Shown here piece after piece: positions 11,918 through 23,550 of a stretch of DNA of 64,000 nucleotides. The stretch spans positions 1,072,501 to 1,136,500 of the forward strand of contig JAINUG010000166.1 in the NCBI GenBank assembly GCA_029706075.1, read 5' to 3'. The DNA comes from Aldrovandia affinis (lineage: Eukaryota; Chordata; Actinopteri; Notacanthiformes; Halosauridae). How positions within the stretch are numbered: the first letter of the stretch is position 1; the number at the start of each line of letters is the position of its first letter. The translations under genes and the position numbers were made by a program. The notes under the pieces are model-generated. The model was not told where the DNA came from and did no database searches. It worked only from the letters and a program-made list of their open reading frames with translations.

Positions 11918-12331
11918 CAGTGGTTCCCAAACTTCTCCTTGAGCACACCCAGCCAGTCCATGTATTTGTTCAATTCCATCAGCACACCTGATACAACTAA
12001 TCAATGCTCATTAAGTTAACTAGTTGAATCAGGTGTGCTGGTGGTGGAATTACATTACATTACATTACAGGCATTTAGCAGACGCTCTTATCCAGAGCGA
12101 CTTACAGTTTACATTTCTTTCCCATCCATTTATACAGCTGGATATTAACTGAAGCAATTCAGGTTAAGTACCTTGCTCAAGGGAACAACGGCAGTGTCCC
12201 ACCTGGGGATTGAACCTGCAACATTAACGTTACAAGCCCAGTTCCCTAACCATTATACCACACTGCCTGCCTGGAATTGAACAAATACACTGGCTGGCTG
12301 GGGGTCCCGAGGAGAGGGTTGGGAACCACTG
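11918..12331. mobile_element. hAT-type MITE with perfect 8-bp target duplication
   Basis: Terminal inverted repeats CAGTGGTTCCCAA at the left and TTGGGAACCACTG at the right. The target duplication GTCTAAGG stands at 11910-11917 and 12332-12339. An 8-bp duplication and CAGTG-type ends are hallmarks of hAT elements. The MITE itself contains a SINE (about 12047-12275). No transposase is encoded. Confidence 0.9.
12047..12275 (-). mobile_element. TGTAA-tailed tRNA-derived SINE inside the MITE
   Basis: In the minus sense: a GTGTGGTATAATGGTTAGGG head with box A-like and GGTTCAATCCCC box B-like motifs, TTGCTCAAGG..., TCGCTCTGGATAAGAGCG, TGCTAAATGCC and (TGTAA)n. It is flanked by TGGAATT duplications. 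The tail is of the eel UnaL2/UnaSINE1 type. Confidence 0.88.
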
Positions 12332-12579
12332 GTCTAAGGTGATTCTGGCATGGAACTCTGAGGGCAAGACAACATCATAAACTTTGGGGCAACTGTGGTC
12401 AGAAGCACATACTCCTGGAACTGTGATGTCTGTGCATTAGTTTGAGATGCAAGGCTAAACAGGTAAACAACTCTAATTTTAATCTAGGGCGTGAGCAGGC
12501 AGTTTCCTCAATAACAGCCTGTCGAGAACTCCACAGATCAGGATATCATGGTCATATCATATTGGTGTTTCCACCTGGT

Positions 12580-12606
12580 TGGCCATTACCTCTATGTCTG
12601 GCTCCA

Positions 12607-12642
<36 letters not shown>

Positions 12643-13849
12643 CCCATGGAAGGGGATGGACACCTCCACTAATAACACCAGTAATGATGAAATGCCCTCC
12701 CGACTCGCCGTTCCAGACCAGGCTGATGTCACCGCCAGGCCGCAGTGAAGCTGTCCCACTGAGATAAGCTCATGGCATTCTCATCTGGGGCGTCCCGTCG
12801 CGCATTATCATAAGAAAGAGCCCAGAATCCCAGACCCCTCTGCGGCCACCGCTTCATGTTCAAAGTTGGGATTAGCAATCCGCCCCCCCCACCCCCCACC
12901 CCCCCCCCACCCTCAAATCCCTTCAAACAAGACAGCAGATGAGAAAAACATTCAACAGATAACCGAAGGGGTGGAATGTAAAACAGGGGAATGCGAGCGA
13001 CGGAGATGGAGAATGACGGAGATGCTCCTGCTGTGTCTCCTGCCATCTCTCTGGTGGCTGGGGGGGGGGACCACGCACTCCCCCCGTTTTATTCAGACCT
13101 CAGAACCCAGGAGCTGGAGTGGCCCCTCGCCGATATTAGACTCTGATTGGAGCCACTCTGATTGTATTACTATGGCAACACGAACTGCTTTGTGGAATGG
13201 CTCACTCAGACCTGGTGCCAGACTGGCAGTCGGAACCAAGAACGTTCTAGAACACAGGGGGATCCAACTGCTCACCCGATCATCTCTTTAGTCCGGCAAG
13301 TTCCATGGTCTTCCATGGTTCTGGGATTTGGCGTTTGGAGAGGTCAGGTTTACATCCTCCTCCTCCTCCTCCTCCTCCTCCTCCTACAAAAAGGTGAGCG
13401 TAGGAAGAAGAGCAGCGTTATAAAAGAAGAAGCGAGGCTGATTTGCCACTCGCACTGCCTTCTCCTTCATCTGAAAATGCCATCTTCCTTTCAAAATGAG
13501 GATTGTTTGAAGTCAGAGAGGGCCCGAATGAGGGTTGCGTCGCCGGGGAACAGGAACAATGAAGAGGGAGAAAACACACCAGCTCCAGGGAACAAAGAGG
13601 AGAAGAGCAGCCCTGACATATTTCACCTCGCGTCTCTTGTTATTTCAAAATTGCCGGTGTGATATTGATGACTTTCCTTGTGGAGAAAGCAGTCTGTAAT
13701 GCAAATCTTAAGGGCGAGGGGGGGGGTGCAAATGCCATCTTGTCAAAAAAAAGAGAAAAAGACCTTCCCAATCAACGCCTGCCTCTCTTCTACACCAACG
13801 ACATGAAAGGCCCCTCTGATGGAAGTAAACACACAAAGCAAATGATTCC
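12580..13849. other. Non-coding with (CA)n and (CTC)n runs
   Basis: (CA)n lies at 12608-12640, a C-rich run at 12882-12912, and (CTC)n at 13356-13385. The longest open frame (13162-13662) runs through the triplet repeat and has no family resemblance. Confidence 0.5.
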
Positions 13850-13985
13850 CGACGTGAATTAAAGAATTATTCAAATGCCGCCTCAACACAATCACATAGC
13901 GAGGAGATTGTGCCGGCTTTTAATTTCTCTCCTGCCAGGGAGCCACGTTAATCAGCTCGGCTGATGGGCCTAGCTTTTCTCTTTT
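13850..13985. other. Candidate conserved non-coding element
   Basis: Repeat-free stretch with several homeodomain-type cores (AATTAAAG, TTTTAATTT, GTTAATC) and no coding signature. Conservation is inferred from the look of the sequence only. Confidence 0.25.
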
Positions 13986-15293
13986 TTTTAAACTTTGAAC
14001 AACTTCTGTGTTCAAAGTTATTTCCTGCATCATCACAAGCTTCATGCAGGAGTGAATTTAATTTTGATTTGAATTGTTACAGAAGTTGTACCGTGCCAAG
14101 ACAAATCCATCGGTGTGGAGTTACAGTATTGACAACTGAATAGCAGTGGCGACTGGTGGGCTGGAAATAGTGGAAGCTGAAGTCATTGGTATCATTGGCA
14201 TTAACCTGTTTTCAATCACTTTTCCTAATTAACAAGCGTGGCAATTAATTGAATGTCCCACTGGCGGGTAATCACAAAGGTTCCTCTTCATTCTTTCTCA
14301 CATTCCAGTGTTCTCTTTCTTCACGTCATGTCAGAGAACGTAAATGATAACAAGGGGTTTACTGAGTAAAAAATCTACTCAATCATTTTGAAGGATACAC
14401 TAAACTTTAACTCAATTCCCTCCAATAACTGTTGTAGCAGCCCACAGGGCTGCACAAGGAAATGGCTGCCTGGCCTCCAACACATGGAAGCCCGAAAACA
14501 CTACATTTCCCAGCAGGCCACAGTAACACCTGAACGGAGTAAAGGCAATGGGACTAACGACCAGCTGAAGGCCATTTCGAGGCCTATTTAAAGGGCTGAT
14601 CCTGTGACACATGTTGAGAGGAGTAGGAATGTGTTTGGGAAGGAGTTGAATGTGTTGAAGGAGAGAGAACCTGTGAAGTATTTTGGTTTGATTTGGTTTG
14701 GTTTGGTTTGGTTTGGTTTGGTTTGGTTTGGTTTATTTGGTGATTAAAAATGGCACATAGGCCAACACACATAACATACAAGAGAAAGTAAAAAAAAAAA
14801 AAAATCACAGAGGATAAAAAAACACATTTCCATTGTGGTCCTCACAAAACACTAAACATCAGACCATACACATTGCAGAAAAGAAAAAGAGTTAGGAAAA
14901 TATGGCATTTGGAATATATGCATGTGTGTCCACCACTTTCCCGCGAGAGACAATGGGTGTCGCCATGACACTCGACACATTCCGGGACGGTTACTAGATA
15001 ATGTCTTCGGACTCAACATGTGCCGTTTGCAGGCACATAAATAACTCCTGAAAACTTAAAGATTTTAAGAATGGAGCCATCTTTTCAACACAGTCGGACT
15101 TGCAAAACATGTCATTGTCCGGCACCCTGTGCATTACATTCAATGCCCAAGGACAAGACGAAAACAAGGGCTTGCAGCACTAAAGTTAAAACATCCAGTG
15201 AAGAGGGTGTATGTTTGTTCTTTTCACCACAAACCAACAGAGCTGCACCCGAATCCAAAGTTATTCTTGGATTATGAACACGAAACATCACAG
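13986..15293. other. Non-coding; (GGTTT)n microsatellite
   Basis: A GGTTT pentamer run lies at 14690-14735 and an A run near 14790. Nothing else was recognised before the Ig exon. Confidence 0.5.
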
Positions 15294-15389
15294 CGGGCCC
15301 CTCAGACAGCACGGTGATCGACGGCATGTCCGTCATCCTGCACTGCGAGACATCCGGCGCCCCCCGACCCGCCATCACCTGGCAGAAAG
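15294..15389 (+). CDS. Isolated exon: first half of an I-set Ig domain, sidekick-like
   Basis: An acceptor ATCACAG precedes and a donor GTGAGG follows at 15390. The exon is 96 bases, phase 1 to phase 1. It reads [17 protein letters not shown] then [14 protein letters not shown], with a spread of I-set hallmarks: strand A/A' (D-S-T-V), the first domain Cys, G-x-P-x-P, and the invariant Trp 13 residues after the Cys. The second half of the domain (with D-x-G-x-Y-x-C) should lie on the next exon but was not found downstream. The sequence most resembles Ig domains of sidekick (Sdk1/Sdk2) adhesion proteins, whose genes have giant introns. Another Ig adhesion molecule remains possible. The upstream pyrimidine tract is weak, so a pseudogene or stray exon cannot be excluded. 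Confidence 0.6.
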
Positions 15390-15679
15390 GTGAGGCCCAG
15401 CCCGGTGCCGTGGCAACCGCAGGGGTTTACTTCCTGTGCTCAAACCCTCCTCAGTGTTTGGCCTGCAGTGTTCTGTAAAGGGATAAGGCATAGGAAACAT
15501 CTCTGCTCAAGCTGCCATAGCCATAGTGCCCAACCAGTAAACAAGCATGGATACAATCAGAACGTATCCTTAACTCTTAATATGACGAGTTTGTCTTCCC
15601 CCTGTATTAAGTGTATATATATTGCAATGTACCTATACTGAGTGGTTTGTCATTGGTTTGTTTGTACGTGGAATGATTA

Positions 15680-15810
15680 ATTTCATACATACGCCATTTA
15701 GCAGACGCTTTTATGCGACTTACAGTAGTGAATGTATACATTTTTATATGTGGCCCCATTGAACCCACAACCTGCGTTTTGCTCTACCAACTGAGCCACA
15801 AGAACCACAT
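15680..15810 (-). mobile_element. tRNA-derived SINE, GTGGCTCAGTTGGTAGAGC family
   Basis: In the minus sense a box A-like GTGGCTCAGTTGGTAGAGC, then a decayed box B, and a tail AAGTCGC...AAAAGCGTCTGCTAAATGGC. Confidence 0.85.
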
Positions 15811-15875
15811 AATAAATTTGTATATTGATCTTATTTGTTGCTTCCTTTTTTAATATAATATAATATAATATAATA

Positions 15876-16022
15876 TATGCCATTTATCAGATGCTTTTAT
15901 CCAAAGCAACTTACAGTAGTGAATGCATACATTTTTCTGTATATGTGGTCCCAGTGGGAATCAAACCCACAACCTAAGCATTGCCAATGTCGTGCTCTAC
16001 CAACTGAGCCACACAGGACAAA
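15876..16022 (-). mobile_element. tRNA-derived SINE, second copy
   Basis: In the minus sense: TGTGGCTCAGTTGGTAGAGC, then GGTTTGATTCCC (box B), GGGACCACAT, and tail GTTGCTTTGGATAAAAGC. Only about 70 bases, including an (ATAAT)n run, separate it from the previous copy in the same orientation. Confidence 0.9.
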
Positions 16023-16259
16023 AATGAGAATACAGGCCAACCAGGTGCGAGGTTACGGCCCAGACTAGGCAGACATGGTGAACTGAACCGTCTGCTCCTT
16101 GACGGAATGTCACCCAGCCGTCCACTGTTAGGCATCAGACAGCCAATCACAGCCCCTGAGTTGGACTCCTGGCCACTGCTGGGCTGGCGCAGCCTAGACC
16201 CGAACCCGATCCCGACCCGAAAACAGTGACTTGGCACTTAGCCTCCTCAGACTGGGCAA

Positions 16260-17335
16260 ACGTATTCAGTGCAGGAGGATGTGTTCACACTCTTGGTTTT
16301 CTTGTTTTGTGTGTGTCACATTGTTTAGAGTGGGTTTGTCTGTTTTATATAATTACACTAAATAAACACCCCCAGTTCAGCAAGTGTATGTGTTATGTTT
16401 TGCCATGTTTGTTCTGTTTGTTTTTGTATTTTATTATTTTTCTCATCATTACGGTTCATTCACGTCTGTTTCCCCGTCTGTCTGTGTTCCTTGTTTTTCG
16501 ATATCCACTCCTCGTCTTTGTTATTGCACTATTTGGGTGATTTCGACTTTATTTTTATTACGGGTTTTCTGCCTTATTTCTAACACTCTGTACATATTAG
16601 TTAGGTGTATATAGTACTAACCTACTAATCTACTAACATTAGGGATTTAGATTAAGTTACTAACATTTACTAATTACTAATTATCTCACGTTTCTATCTA
16701 CTGCTATCATTCTCTCTCTCGTTGTCCTATCCCTGTACTCTTCTCTCTGTTCGCTTTATCTGCACGCATTTTCTTTCTATGCGCTCCTCCCCTTCTAACT
16801 GTTCACGTGTCTACCTGCTATTCCAGGTCATTTATTTTCAGTATGTCTATGTGTTTCCCAGTCCGTGTCTTTTTTCTCCCCTTATTATTGCATTAGTGAT
16901 CCCTATCATTCTCACCTGTGTTCTTGCCCTTCTCTCCTCCCAGTCACACCTGATTCCTATTGTGTTTCCCTTCCCCGCTTGTATTTAAGTTCTCTGTTTG
17001 CTTTCAGTCTGCGTCAGAACGTTGATCATCATTCACTGTGCCGATTGTGTGTAAGCCAGAGTTTGTTTGTATTTTCCGAGACACCCCTTCTGTTTGACTT
17101 CAAGTTTTGCCTTCCGATTTTGTTTGTTTGCCTTTCTGATTATTTGGTTTAGATTTATGGACTGCCTTTTTGACTACTCTTTTCGATTTCAATTTTGTAC
17201 TTTATCTGCCTCTGACTATCGGCTTTTGAAACCTGCTTGAGCATTACGAGACAAGATCCTTTCCTGCCTTATCCTGGTCTGCGTCTGGGTCCCTGTTCGG
17301 TTCTTCCCAGTATGTGCCGCATCCTAAATCACTAC
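16260..17335 (+). mobile_element. LTR-like segment
   Basis: T/C-rich sequence with a TGTATTTAAG TATA-like box at about 16979, followed by TCTGCGTCAGAACGTTG, and ending in GCGTCTGGGTCCCTGTTCGG. This order resembles fish Gypsy LTRs. Limits and target duplication were not established. Confidence 0.4.
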
Positions 17336-17480
17336 AGTAAGAACATAAGAATACATAATGACGTTCCAGCCCATCTAGGCTCATAATTTCCTAGTCTAAA
17401 GAATATCCAGTACTGCATCAAACCTGGACTTGAATACCCCAAGTGTTTCTGCCTCCACTACCTGACCTGGCAAGTTCATT
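17336..17480 (+). repeat. Dispersed repeat, copy 2 (matches 1015-1160)
   Basis: Starts AAGAACATAAGAATACATAATGACG. The shared 3' part (CAAACCTGGACTTGAATACC, ACCTGACCTGGCAAG) aligns to the copy near 1 kb. Confidence 0.65.
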
Positions 17481-17759
17481 ATGCCAGTCCTAGAACTATG
17501 CCTCAAATGCATGCAAATATGTACCATACAATAATAACTGAAATATAATCAGTCAAATACCTTCAAAGCAAAATGCCCTACACATGAATTCTGATAGAGT
17601 ACATTTTACAGAGTACATGCTTGAATTAATACTGAACATTGTACTGAGTAGTACAGTGCTGTGCACTGCTTATAATAAAGAAAGATAAAAGATTATTATA
17701 AGTACTAAACGCCACCGGGTATGCCTCCCATTGTCCCTGGTATAACATTGCAGAAGGAA

Positions 17760-18075
17760 TGACTATTCTGCATTGCGGTGTTTATGTGTTTATAGTGGCC
17801 AATCTGTGAGGCGTTCTGAGCAACACTAATTGGTTGCATTTGATCAATCAGAAAGGCTGCGAGCGTTTTTATGTCGCTGTAATTAAAGCAAGCGACTGAG
17901 ACGCACATGATTAAATGTCAATTCATTGAGAACGACTCCCTAATTACAGCTACCGATGTTCAGTTCATTAAAACTGTGTAAGTGTTGCTCAGCATTAACA
18001 TCAAGCTCAATTGTAATTTAGAGAGTTATTGTGGAGACGATCTCGTACAAAAATAGGGTTCATTAATTGGTCAAT
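17760..18075. other. Candidate conserved non-coding element
   Basis: Repeat-free, dense in TAAT/ATTA cores (GTAATTAAAG, GATTAAATG, CTAATTACAG, TTCATTAATTGG) and without coding signature. It resembles vertebrate developmental enhancers, but this is inference. Confidence 0.3.
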
Positions 18076-18176
18076 AATTTTTTTTATATTGCTGCATCGG
18101 CCCGGAATTAAAGATGAAGTGGATGGAGCTCGATCTGTAACGGGTGGGTCCACTCGCGTCCTGGATGGCATCTCTC

Positions 18177-18333
<157 letters not shown>

Positions 18334-19011
18334 TTCTCTGCCCAGGTGCTCTGGGTAATGAAAGTGGTTGTAATACAGTTGTAGTAAAGCCATTGTAAAG
18401 CAGCTGTAGAACAGCTGTTTGTTATTAATCTCTTGATTGCCAGCAATGTATTTGGAAAAATAGAGAAATTAAGCAGGGAGAATTAAGTAGGGGACATATT
18501 TTTTTAGTTTTTTCCCTTTTCTGAATAACACAAAGACCGAGATCCGCAGAAAATGGAGCAGGCGCTATTCCGCCAGCACAAAGAAAGAAAAAAAACATGG
18601 AAATTAAATTAAATGATGGGGGCAACTGTGCATGGTGAAGCAATCATGGAGATTTTAACTCTCTCTCTCTCTCTCTGACATCCAGGACTTATCTGCATGT
18701 GCATCTCATCGTTCCGGGCGCTTGCTGCTTCAAAGTTCTGAGTCTAAGTCAATAATGCCACAAGTGTGTACATGGCGTTTGCATTACCGTAGTACCCACA
18801 CTAACAGTCAAACTGCCAACATGTTATCCCTTATATAGCATAGCCCCTCGCCACAAACCTGCCATCTGAATTAGTGGGAGCATAACTTCTGATCACATAG
18901 TGCATACGAGTGGCTAAGAACGCACTGCACAGTATCGCCAGCCAATGGATTGTACAGATTTAGCTGTAATACACAATTCCGCGTGTGTGAGTGTTTCCAT
19001 ATGAGCCTCAC

Positions 19012-19520
19012 GTAAAGAGGAAATAAAAAGTGTCTTAATAGGGCGCTGGGCCACCATGAGTCTCCAGAATGGCTTCAATGTGTCTTGGCATAGATTATAC
19101 AAGTGTCTGGAACTCTGTTGGAGGGATGCAACACCATTCTTCCACGAGAAATTCAATAATACAGTGTTTTGTTGATGGTGGTGGAAAATGCTGTCTCAGG
19201 CACCGCTCCACAATCTCCTATAAGTGTTCAGTTGGGTTGAGATCTGGTGACTGAGACGGCCATGGCATATGATTTATATTGTTTTCATGCTCATCAAACC
19301 ACTCAGTGACCACTCGCGACCTATGGATGGGGGCATTGTCATCCTGGAGGAGACCCCTCCCATCAGGATATAAATGTTTCACCACAGGATGAAATTGATC
19401 ACTCAAAATGGCTTTGTATTCATTATCTTTCCCTCTAAGAGTGAACATAAACCATGCCAGCAAACACACCACAACAAGAGCCACACGAACCCTTCATTTA
19501 CTCAAGTGTTTCCTTTATTT
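19012..19520 (-). mobile_element. Tc1-like element relic (minus strand)
   Basis: The longest intact piece reads YPDGRGLLQDDNAPIHRSRV then [14 protein letters not shown], the DDE region of Tc1 transposase with its catalytic D in QDDNAP. It runs from GGAAATAAAAAGTGTCTTAA to AGTGTTTCCTTTATTTTGG. Truncated. Confidence 0.88.
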
Positions 19521-20250
19521 TGGAAGCTAAATGGAACACAGAGGTTCACAGTTGGTCAAATTGCCCCAGGGTCCTGAAGGCTAGACATGGCAGGTTCAAG
19601 CCTAGCTGTGTCATTATCCAACACAGTGCGGTTGGGCTCATCCTGACAGGTTTTCAGGTGTAGGGAGGGCTTGATTTGGCTTCCAATGTTTTGGCATCCA
19701 CAGGATTCCACCGTTACCGCTAGATTAACTCCTCCAAGCCTAGCACCCACTGGCATAGTGGAAAATTGAGAGACCCAATTGGCAGGGTCAAATTTTGAAT
19801 CCCCCCCCCCCAAAGAAAAAAGAAAACATGTAAATCTGGGAAGAGTGTATTTGATTCCTGTTTGTTTTCAAGATTCCTATGATAGCAAATGTATGACAAA
19901 AGTGCTAATATGTGTAAAAACAAAACATGACATCTACTTCATTGTACCGCGTTACGACTTGATGACAGAATATCCTGTATTTGTCACTGAAATGGGGCGG
20001 ATGGGAGCCTTGCAAAAACACCCACACATTCACAGACTGCTGAGATGTGCAAACACACTGAGTCAGACACGTAACGCTAAGGGGGCCAGTAGCCATGTAT
20101 CTGAGCCTACCCTTCATGAAATACTACTTTTCTAGAATAAACACTCCATTCTGTGCTGGATAAGTTCCAAAATCTTACGACAAGAAATGGGGGGTGGTGG
20201 TGCAAATCCCTCACCGTGAGATCTATAATGAGCTTCAATCCTGTCCTCAT

Positions 20251-20453
20251 TCTCTCTCTCTCTCTCTCTCTTTCTTTCTCTCTCTTCTCTGTCTGTTCTT
20301 CGACATGATGAATCGGAGGTAAATGTTTGCTCTCAGACTGATTCGCCTGATGAGCGCCACTGAGATTTTCCTACATTAAATAAATATCACAATTAGCAAT
20401 TAGCAACAGTTTAATTCCATTTAATTTTTCTTTGTCTTTGCGCCTGTTTCCAA

Positions 20454-20530
<77 letters not shown>

Positions 20531-20630
20531 GTGAGAGAGAGAAAGAGTGAGAGAGAGAGAGAGAGTGAGTGTGAAAGAGAAAAGAGAGAGAGAAAGAGAG
20601 GGAGAGAAAGAGAGAGAGAGAGAGACTGGC
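20251..20630. repeat. (CT)n and (GA)n microsatellites
   Basis: A short CT run at 20251-20285. A purine-rich GA run of about 180 bases at 20450-20630, interrupted by GTGA. Confidence 0.93.
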
Positions 20631-20639
20631 TGTTTTCTG

Positions 20640-22080
20640 AAGACGCATCAAGCTCTGTTCAGCTTGACTGGCTGAAGAGTCCATTTTACACAGAATTTAC
20701 ACATTGATTTTTGTTTTTTATTTTTTGCAACACACCCACTCCCTCCCCCCCCCCCTTTCTTTGTGGTGCAGAAACACAAGACTGTCAATCAGATCTCTGC
20801 CTCCTGTGAGTGCAATGGGAGGAAGAGTCGGACCGTTTGCCGAGTTAGCCCTTTTCTTTTCATCGCCCCCCACCCCACACACTTCCTCCTCTCTCTTTCT
20901 CACACTTCCTCCTTTGTGTCACGGGCTGCCTCCATGGTCCGTTTGCACTTATTGATTTTGCACTTCGGTAGCATTTATAATCAATAACGTTTATAATCGA
21001 TAAAGCCCCAGACCAGCACAGTCCCCCGCTCCCCCTGTCTGCACGTGCTCAGACGCAACCCCAGTCTCCCCATGAGCCCTGCTCCACCATCGCACCCAGC
21101 TGGGATCACACAGGGATGCCCCCAACCTCTCCAGATTCATGCTTTATCTCTCTGGGGGGTGTTGAATGCTATTTGCATATTTTAAAATAATTGTTTTAAT
21201 TCTCAGTGGTAAGAGAATTATAATTACCCCCCTACCCCCAAACCCCGGTTCAAGCGACCCCACTGCTTGTGAGCGGTAACAGTTTGCTCAGCAAACCTGT
21301 CAATCATACCTTCTGCCCTCAAACCCTTCCTGTGTGAATCCCTTTCCACCCATTTCCTTCACTCGGTCCAGAATGGGGACAATGGGGTCTCGTCACTAAA
21401 CTTTGGGGGGTGTGGGTCGCTCTGACGGCGGGACCTCTCCATTCTCAGTGGGATAAAGCCAGGGGTTAACAGCGGCCGGAGTGCCGGCCCGTCTCTTTTC
21501 TGAAGCGGCGGTGCAGGCGCTAGAGGCCCTCTCTCTGAGCCTTTATGGGGCAACGCTCCGGGGAGATAAGAGGGTGGGTCTGCACTCCAGGTCTTAACTT
21601 TCAGCTTTTTTAACCTTCCTGAAGGGTGGGGGGGTAATAGAAGGGCACACAATGTTTAAAACCTGGCCTGCCCGAGCTGCTAACGCTCTGGATCGCGTCG
21701 AGAGATCGGACATTGCTGTCACCTCTGTGTTGGGGTTCGACGCTCAGATCTGGCTCCCCACTCATCGCTGGTCCGCAGTTTCACCCCCTCCCTCCTCATC
21801 TCAGATCAGGGTTTTTCAATGAAAGCTCTGACTGATGTTCAGGATTTTCTGAATGCTTTGTTGGAAGTTCTATTCCCAGAATTTTCTATGTTTTCTACCA
21901 TTTTGCACTGTTCCATAAACAATCACATGCACAAAAACTGTAATCATTCTGTCCTTTCAAAAACAAAATGGCTCTTTCCTAATATTTTGAGTCTTTGAAA
22001 AAATAACTGGAACTAACTGTGTGGGCTTTCACACTCATGAAAGTGTAAAAATGTGCGTGGCTCTGTATGGTTCTTCGTTC
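20640..22080. other. Non-coding, nothing recognised
   Basis: C/T-rich segments and G runs. The open frames lack family resemblance or splice context. Confidence 0.45.
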
Positions 22081-22081
22081 A

Positions 22082-22226
22082 TGGTTCTGTGTGGCTCAGT
22101 AGGTAGAGCATGGCACTGACAATGCTTAGGTTGCGGGTTCGATTCCCATTGGGACCACATATGCTGAAAAATGTATGCATTCATTACTGTAAGTCGCTTT
22201 GGATAAAAGTGTCTGCTAGATGTCAT
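22082..22226 (+). mobile_element. tRNA-derived SINE, GTGGCTCAGTAGGTAGAGC family
   Basis: Box A TGTGGCTCAGTAGGTAGAGC, box B GGTTCGATTCC, body TGAAAAATGTATGCATTC, and tail GTAAGTCGCTTTGGATAAAA. A well-preserved copy. Confidence 0.92.
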
Positions 22227-22359
22227 ATGTTAAAATGGCAGATAGCTAGTTGTCTACTTTTATGCCTGCTCCAAATGAATGTAAAGATTTGACACACGTG
22301 GAAACAGTGTAGCCTCACCCAGAAAGGGTTAACCACAGTGAGCGGCACCCTGAGTCAGA

Positions 22360-22500
22360 GCTACTGGGCCTGAGATCAGATCAGCCTCTCTGAGAGGCCG
22401 CTAATCAATTCCTTATGGCAATAAATTTTTACATTGCAAGCACAATTGGCTCTAATTGGGTCCTAATTCAGCAGCCACAAATCCTGAGTGCCACGGGGAC
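22360..22500. other. Candidate conserved non-coding element
   Basis: Repeat-free, with CTAATCAATTCC, CAATAAATTTTTACATTG and CTAATTGGGTCCTAATTC. No coding potential. Confidence 0.25.
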
Positions 22501-22612
22501 CGCGGCCAAGGCCAAGGTGAGGCGAGAGTGAGTCAGAGCCGGCTAGGCCTGGGACCAGGCCTGCGTTTGGAATCTTCTGGAAGCAGCAATAACTACTGCA
22601 GCTACCCATGAG

Positions 22613-22778
22613 GGTGTGTGTGTGTGTGAGTGTGAGTGTGTGTGTGTGTGACTGTGTGTGTGTGTGAGTGTGTGTGTGTGTGTGGCGTGTGTGTGTGTGT
22701 GTGTGTGTGCACGTGTGTGTGTGTGAGTGTGAGTGTGAGTGTGTGTGAGTGTGAGTGTGTGTGTGTGTGTGTGAGTGA

Positions 22779-22827
<49 letters not shown>

Positions 22828-22882
22828 TGTGTGTGTGTGTGTGTGTGTGTGAGTGAGTGTGCACATGTGTGTGTGTGGGTTA
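22613..22882. repeat. Compound (GT)n/(GAGT)n microsatellite
   Basis: About 270 bases of GT with GA and CGT interruptions. The open frames here (THTH) are artefacts. Confidence 0.95.
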
Positions 22883-23299
22883 TTTTATTTTTTTAATTGC
22901 CATTCAGGAAATTTCTCCATAAACTATCACACAGTTTTTTGTAGTTTTTTTCCCGTAGTGTCTATAACCGTACCCCTTCATTTCTGATACCCGTAAGTGA
23001 AAATTGGTATTGTTTTATCACCTTGCCAAGTTTCCAGTGTTTTTTGACATATGCGTTTGTACAAGCTGTGACAAGGAATACCCTGTCTTGGGCGATTACA
23101 CTGAATCGCAAACATACCAAGGCTGAGGCTGTTTTGCTGTGGTTCGTTTTCAAAAGATACGCTACTGTATATACAAAATGCAGTAGCGTTAATTCTCTAT
23201 GTTCTCCAGGGACACAGCCCAGAAACATTAGCATTGAGCAGGGGGAAAAGGGGAAAACCTAAACTAAAATTGAATTATTTCCAGAGAAGGGAGTAGGGG

Positions 23300-23478
23300 G
23301 ATGCGAGAGGGGGAGGAGGGGGAGGGGGAGGGGGGGGGGGGGGGGGGAGGGGAGATCAAGGACTCTTTTTTAGGCAATACTATGAAACAAAAGCAAATTG
23401 TAGCACCGTTCCAGCACAAATGAACAAGGCAGCGCCCAATATGATGGTTGATTTATGACCTGTAAAGTGTCTCTCTCC

Positions 23479-23528
<50 letters not shown>

Positions 23529-23545
23529 TTCTCTCCATCGCTCTC
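23300..23545. repeat. G-rich run and (CT)n microsatellite
   Basis: A GGGGGA run with about 18 consecutive G ends near 23347. A CT run lies at 23470-23545. Confidence 0.9.
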
Positions 23546-23550
23546 TCACA

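Larger units (their letters stand above)
11790..12570 (+). mobile_element. Tc1-like relic (N-terminal part) interrupted by a MITE
   Basis: Before the insertion the translation resembles the helix-turn-helix start of Tc1 transposases (DLSDFERGVIVGAG, then KTAQL). The sequence resumes after the MITE at 12340. Stops and frameshifts show it is dead. The insertion lies at 11918-12331. Confidence 0.7.

Noticed and set aside
22087-22160. Possible tRNA gene (box A and box B present)
   Set aside because: No proper acceptor stem, and the SINE body and tail follow. Four copies with the same tail show it is a SINE.
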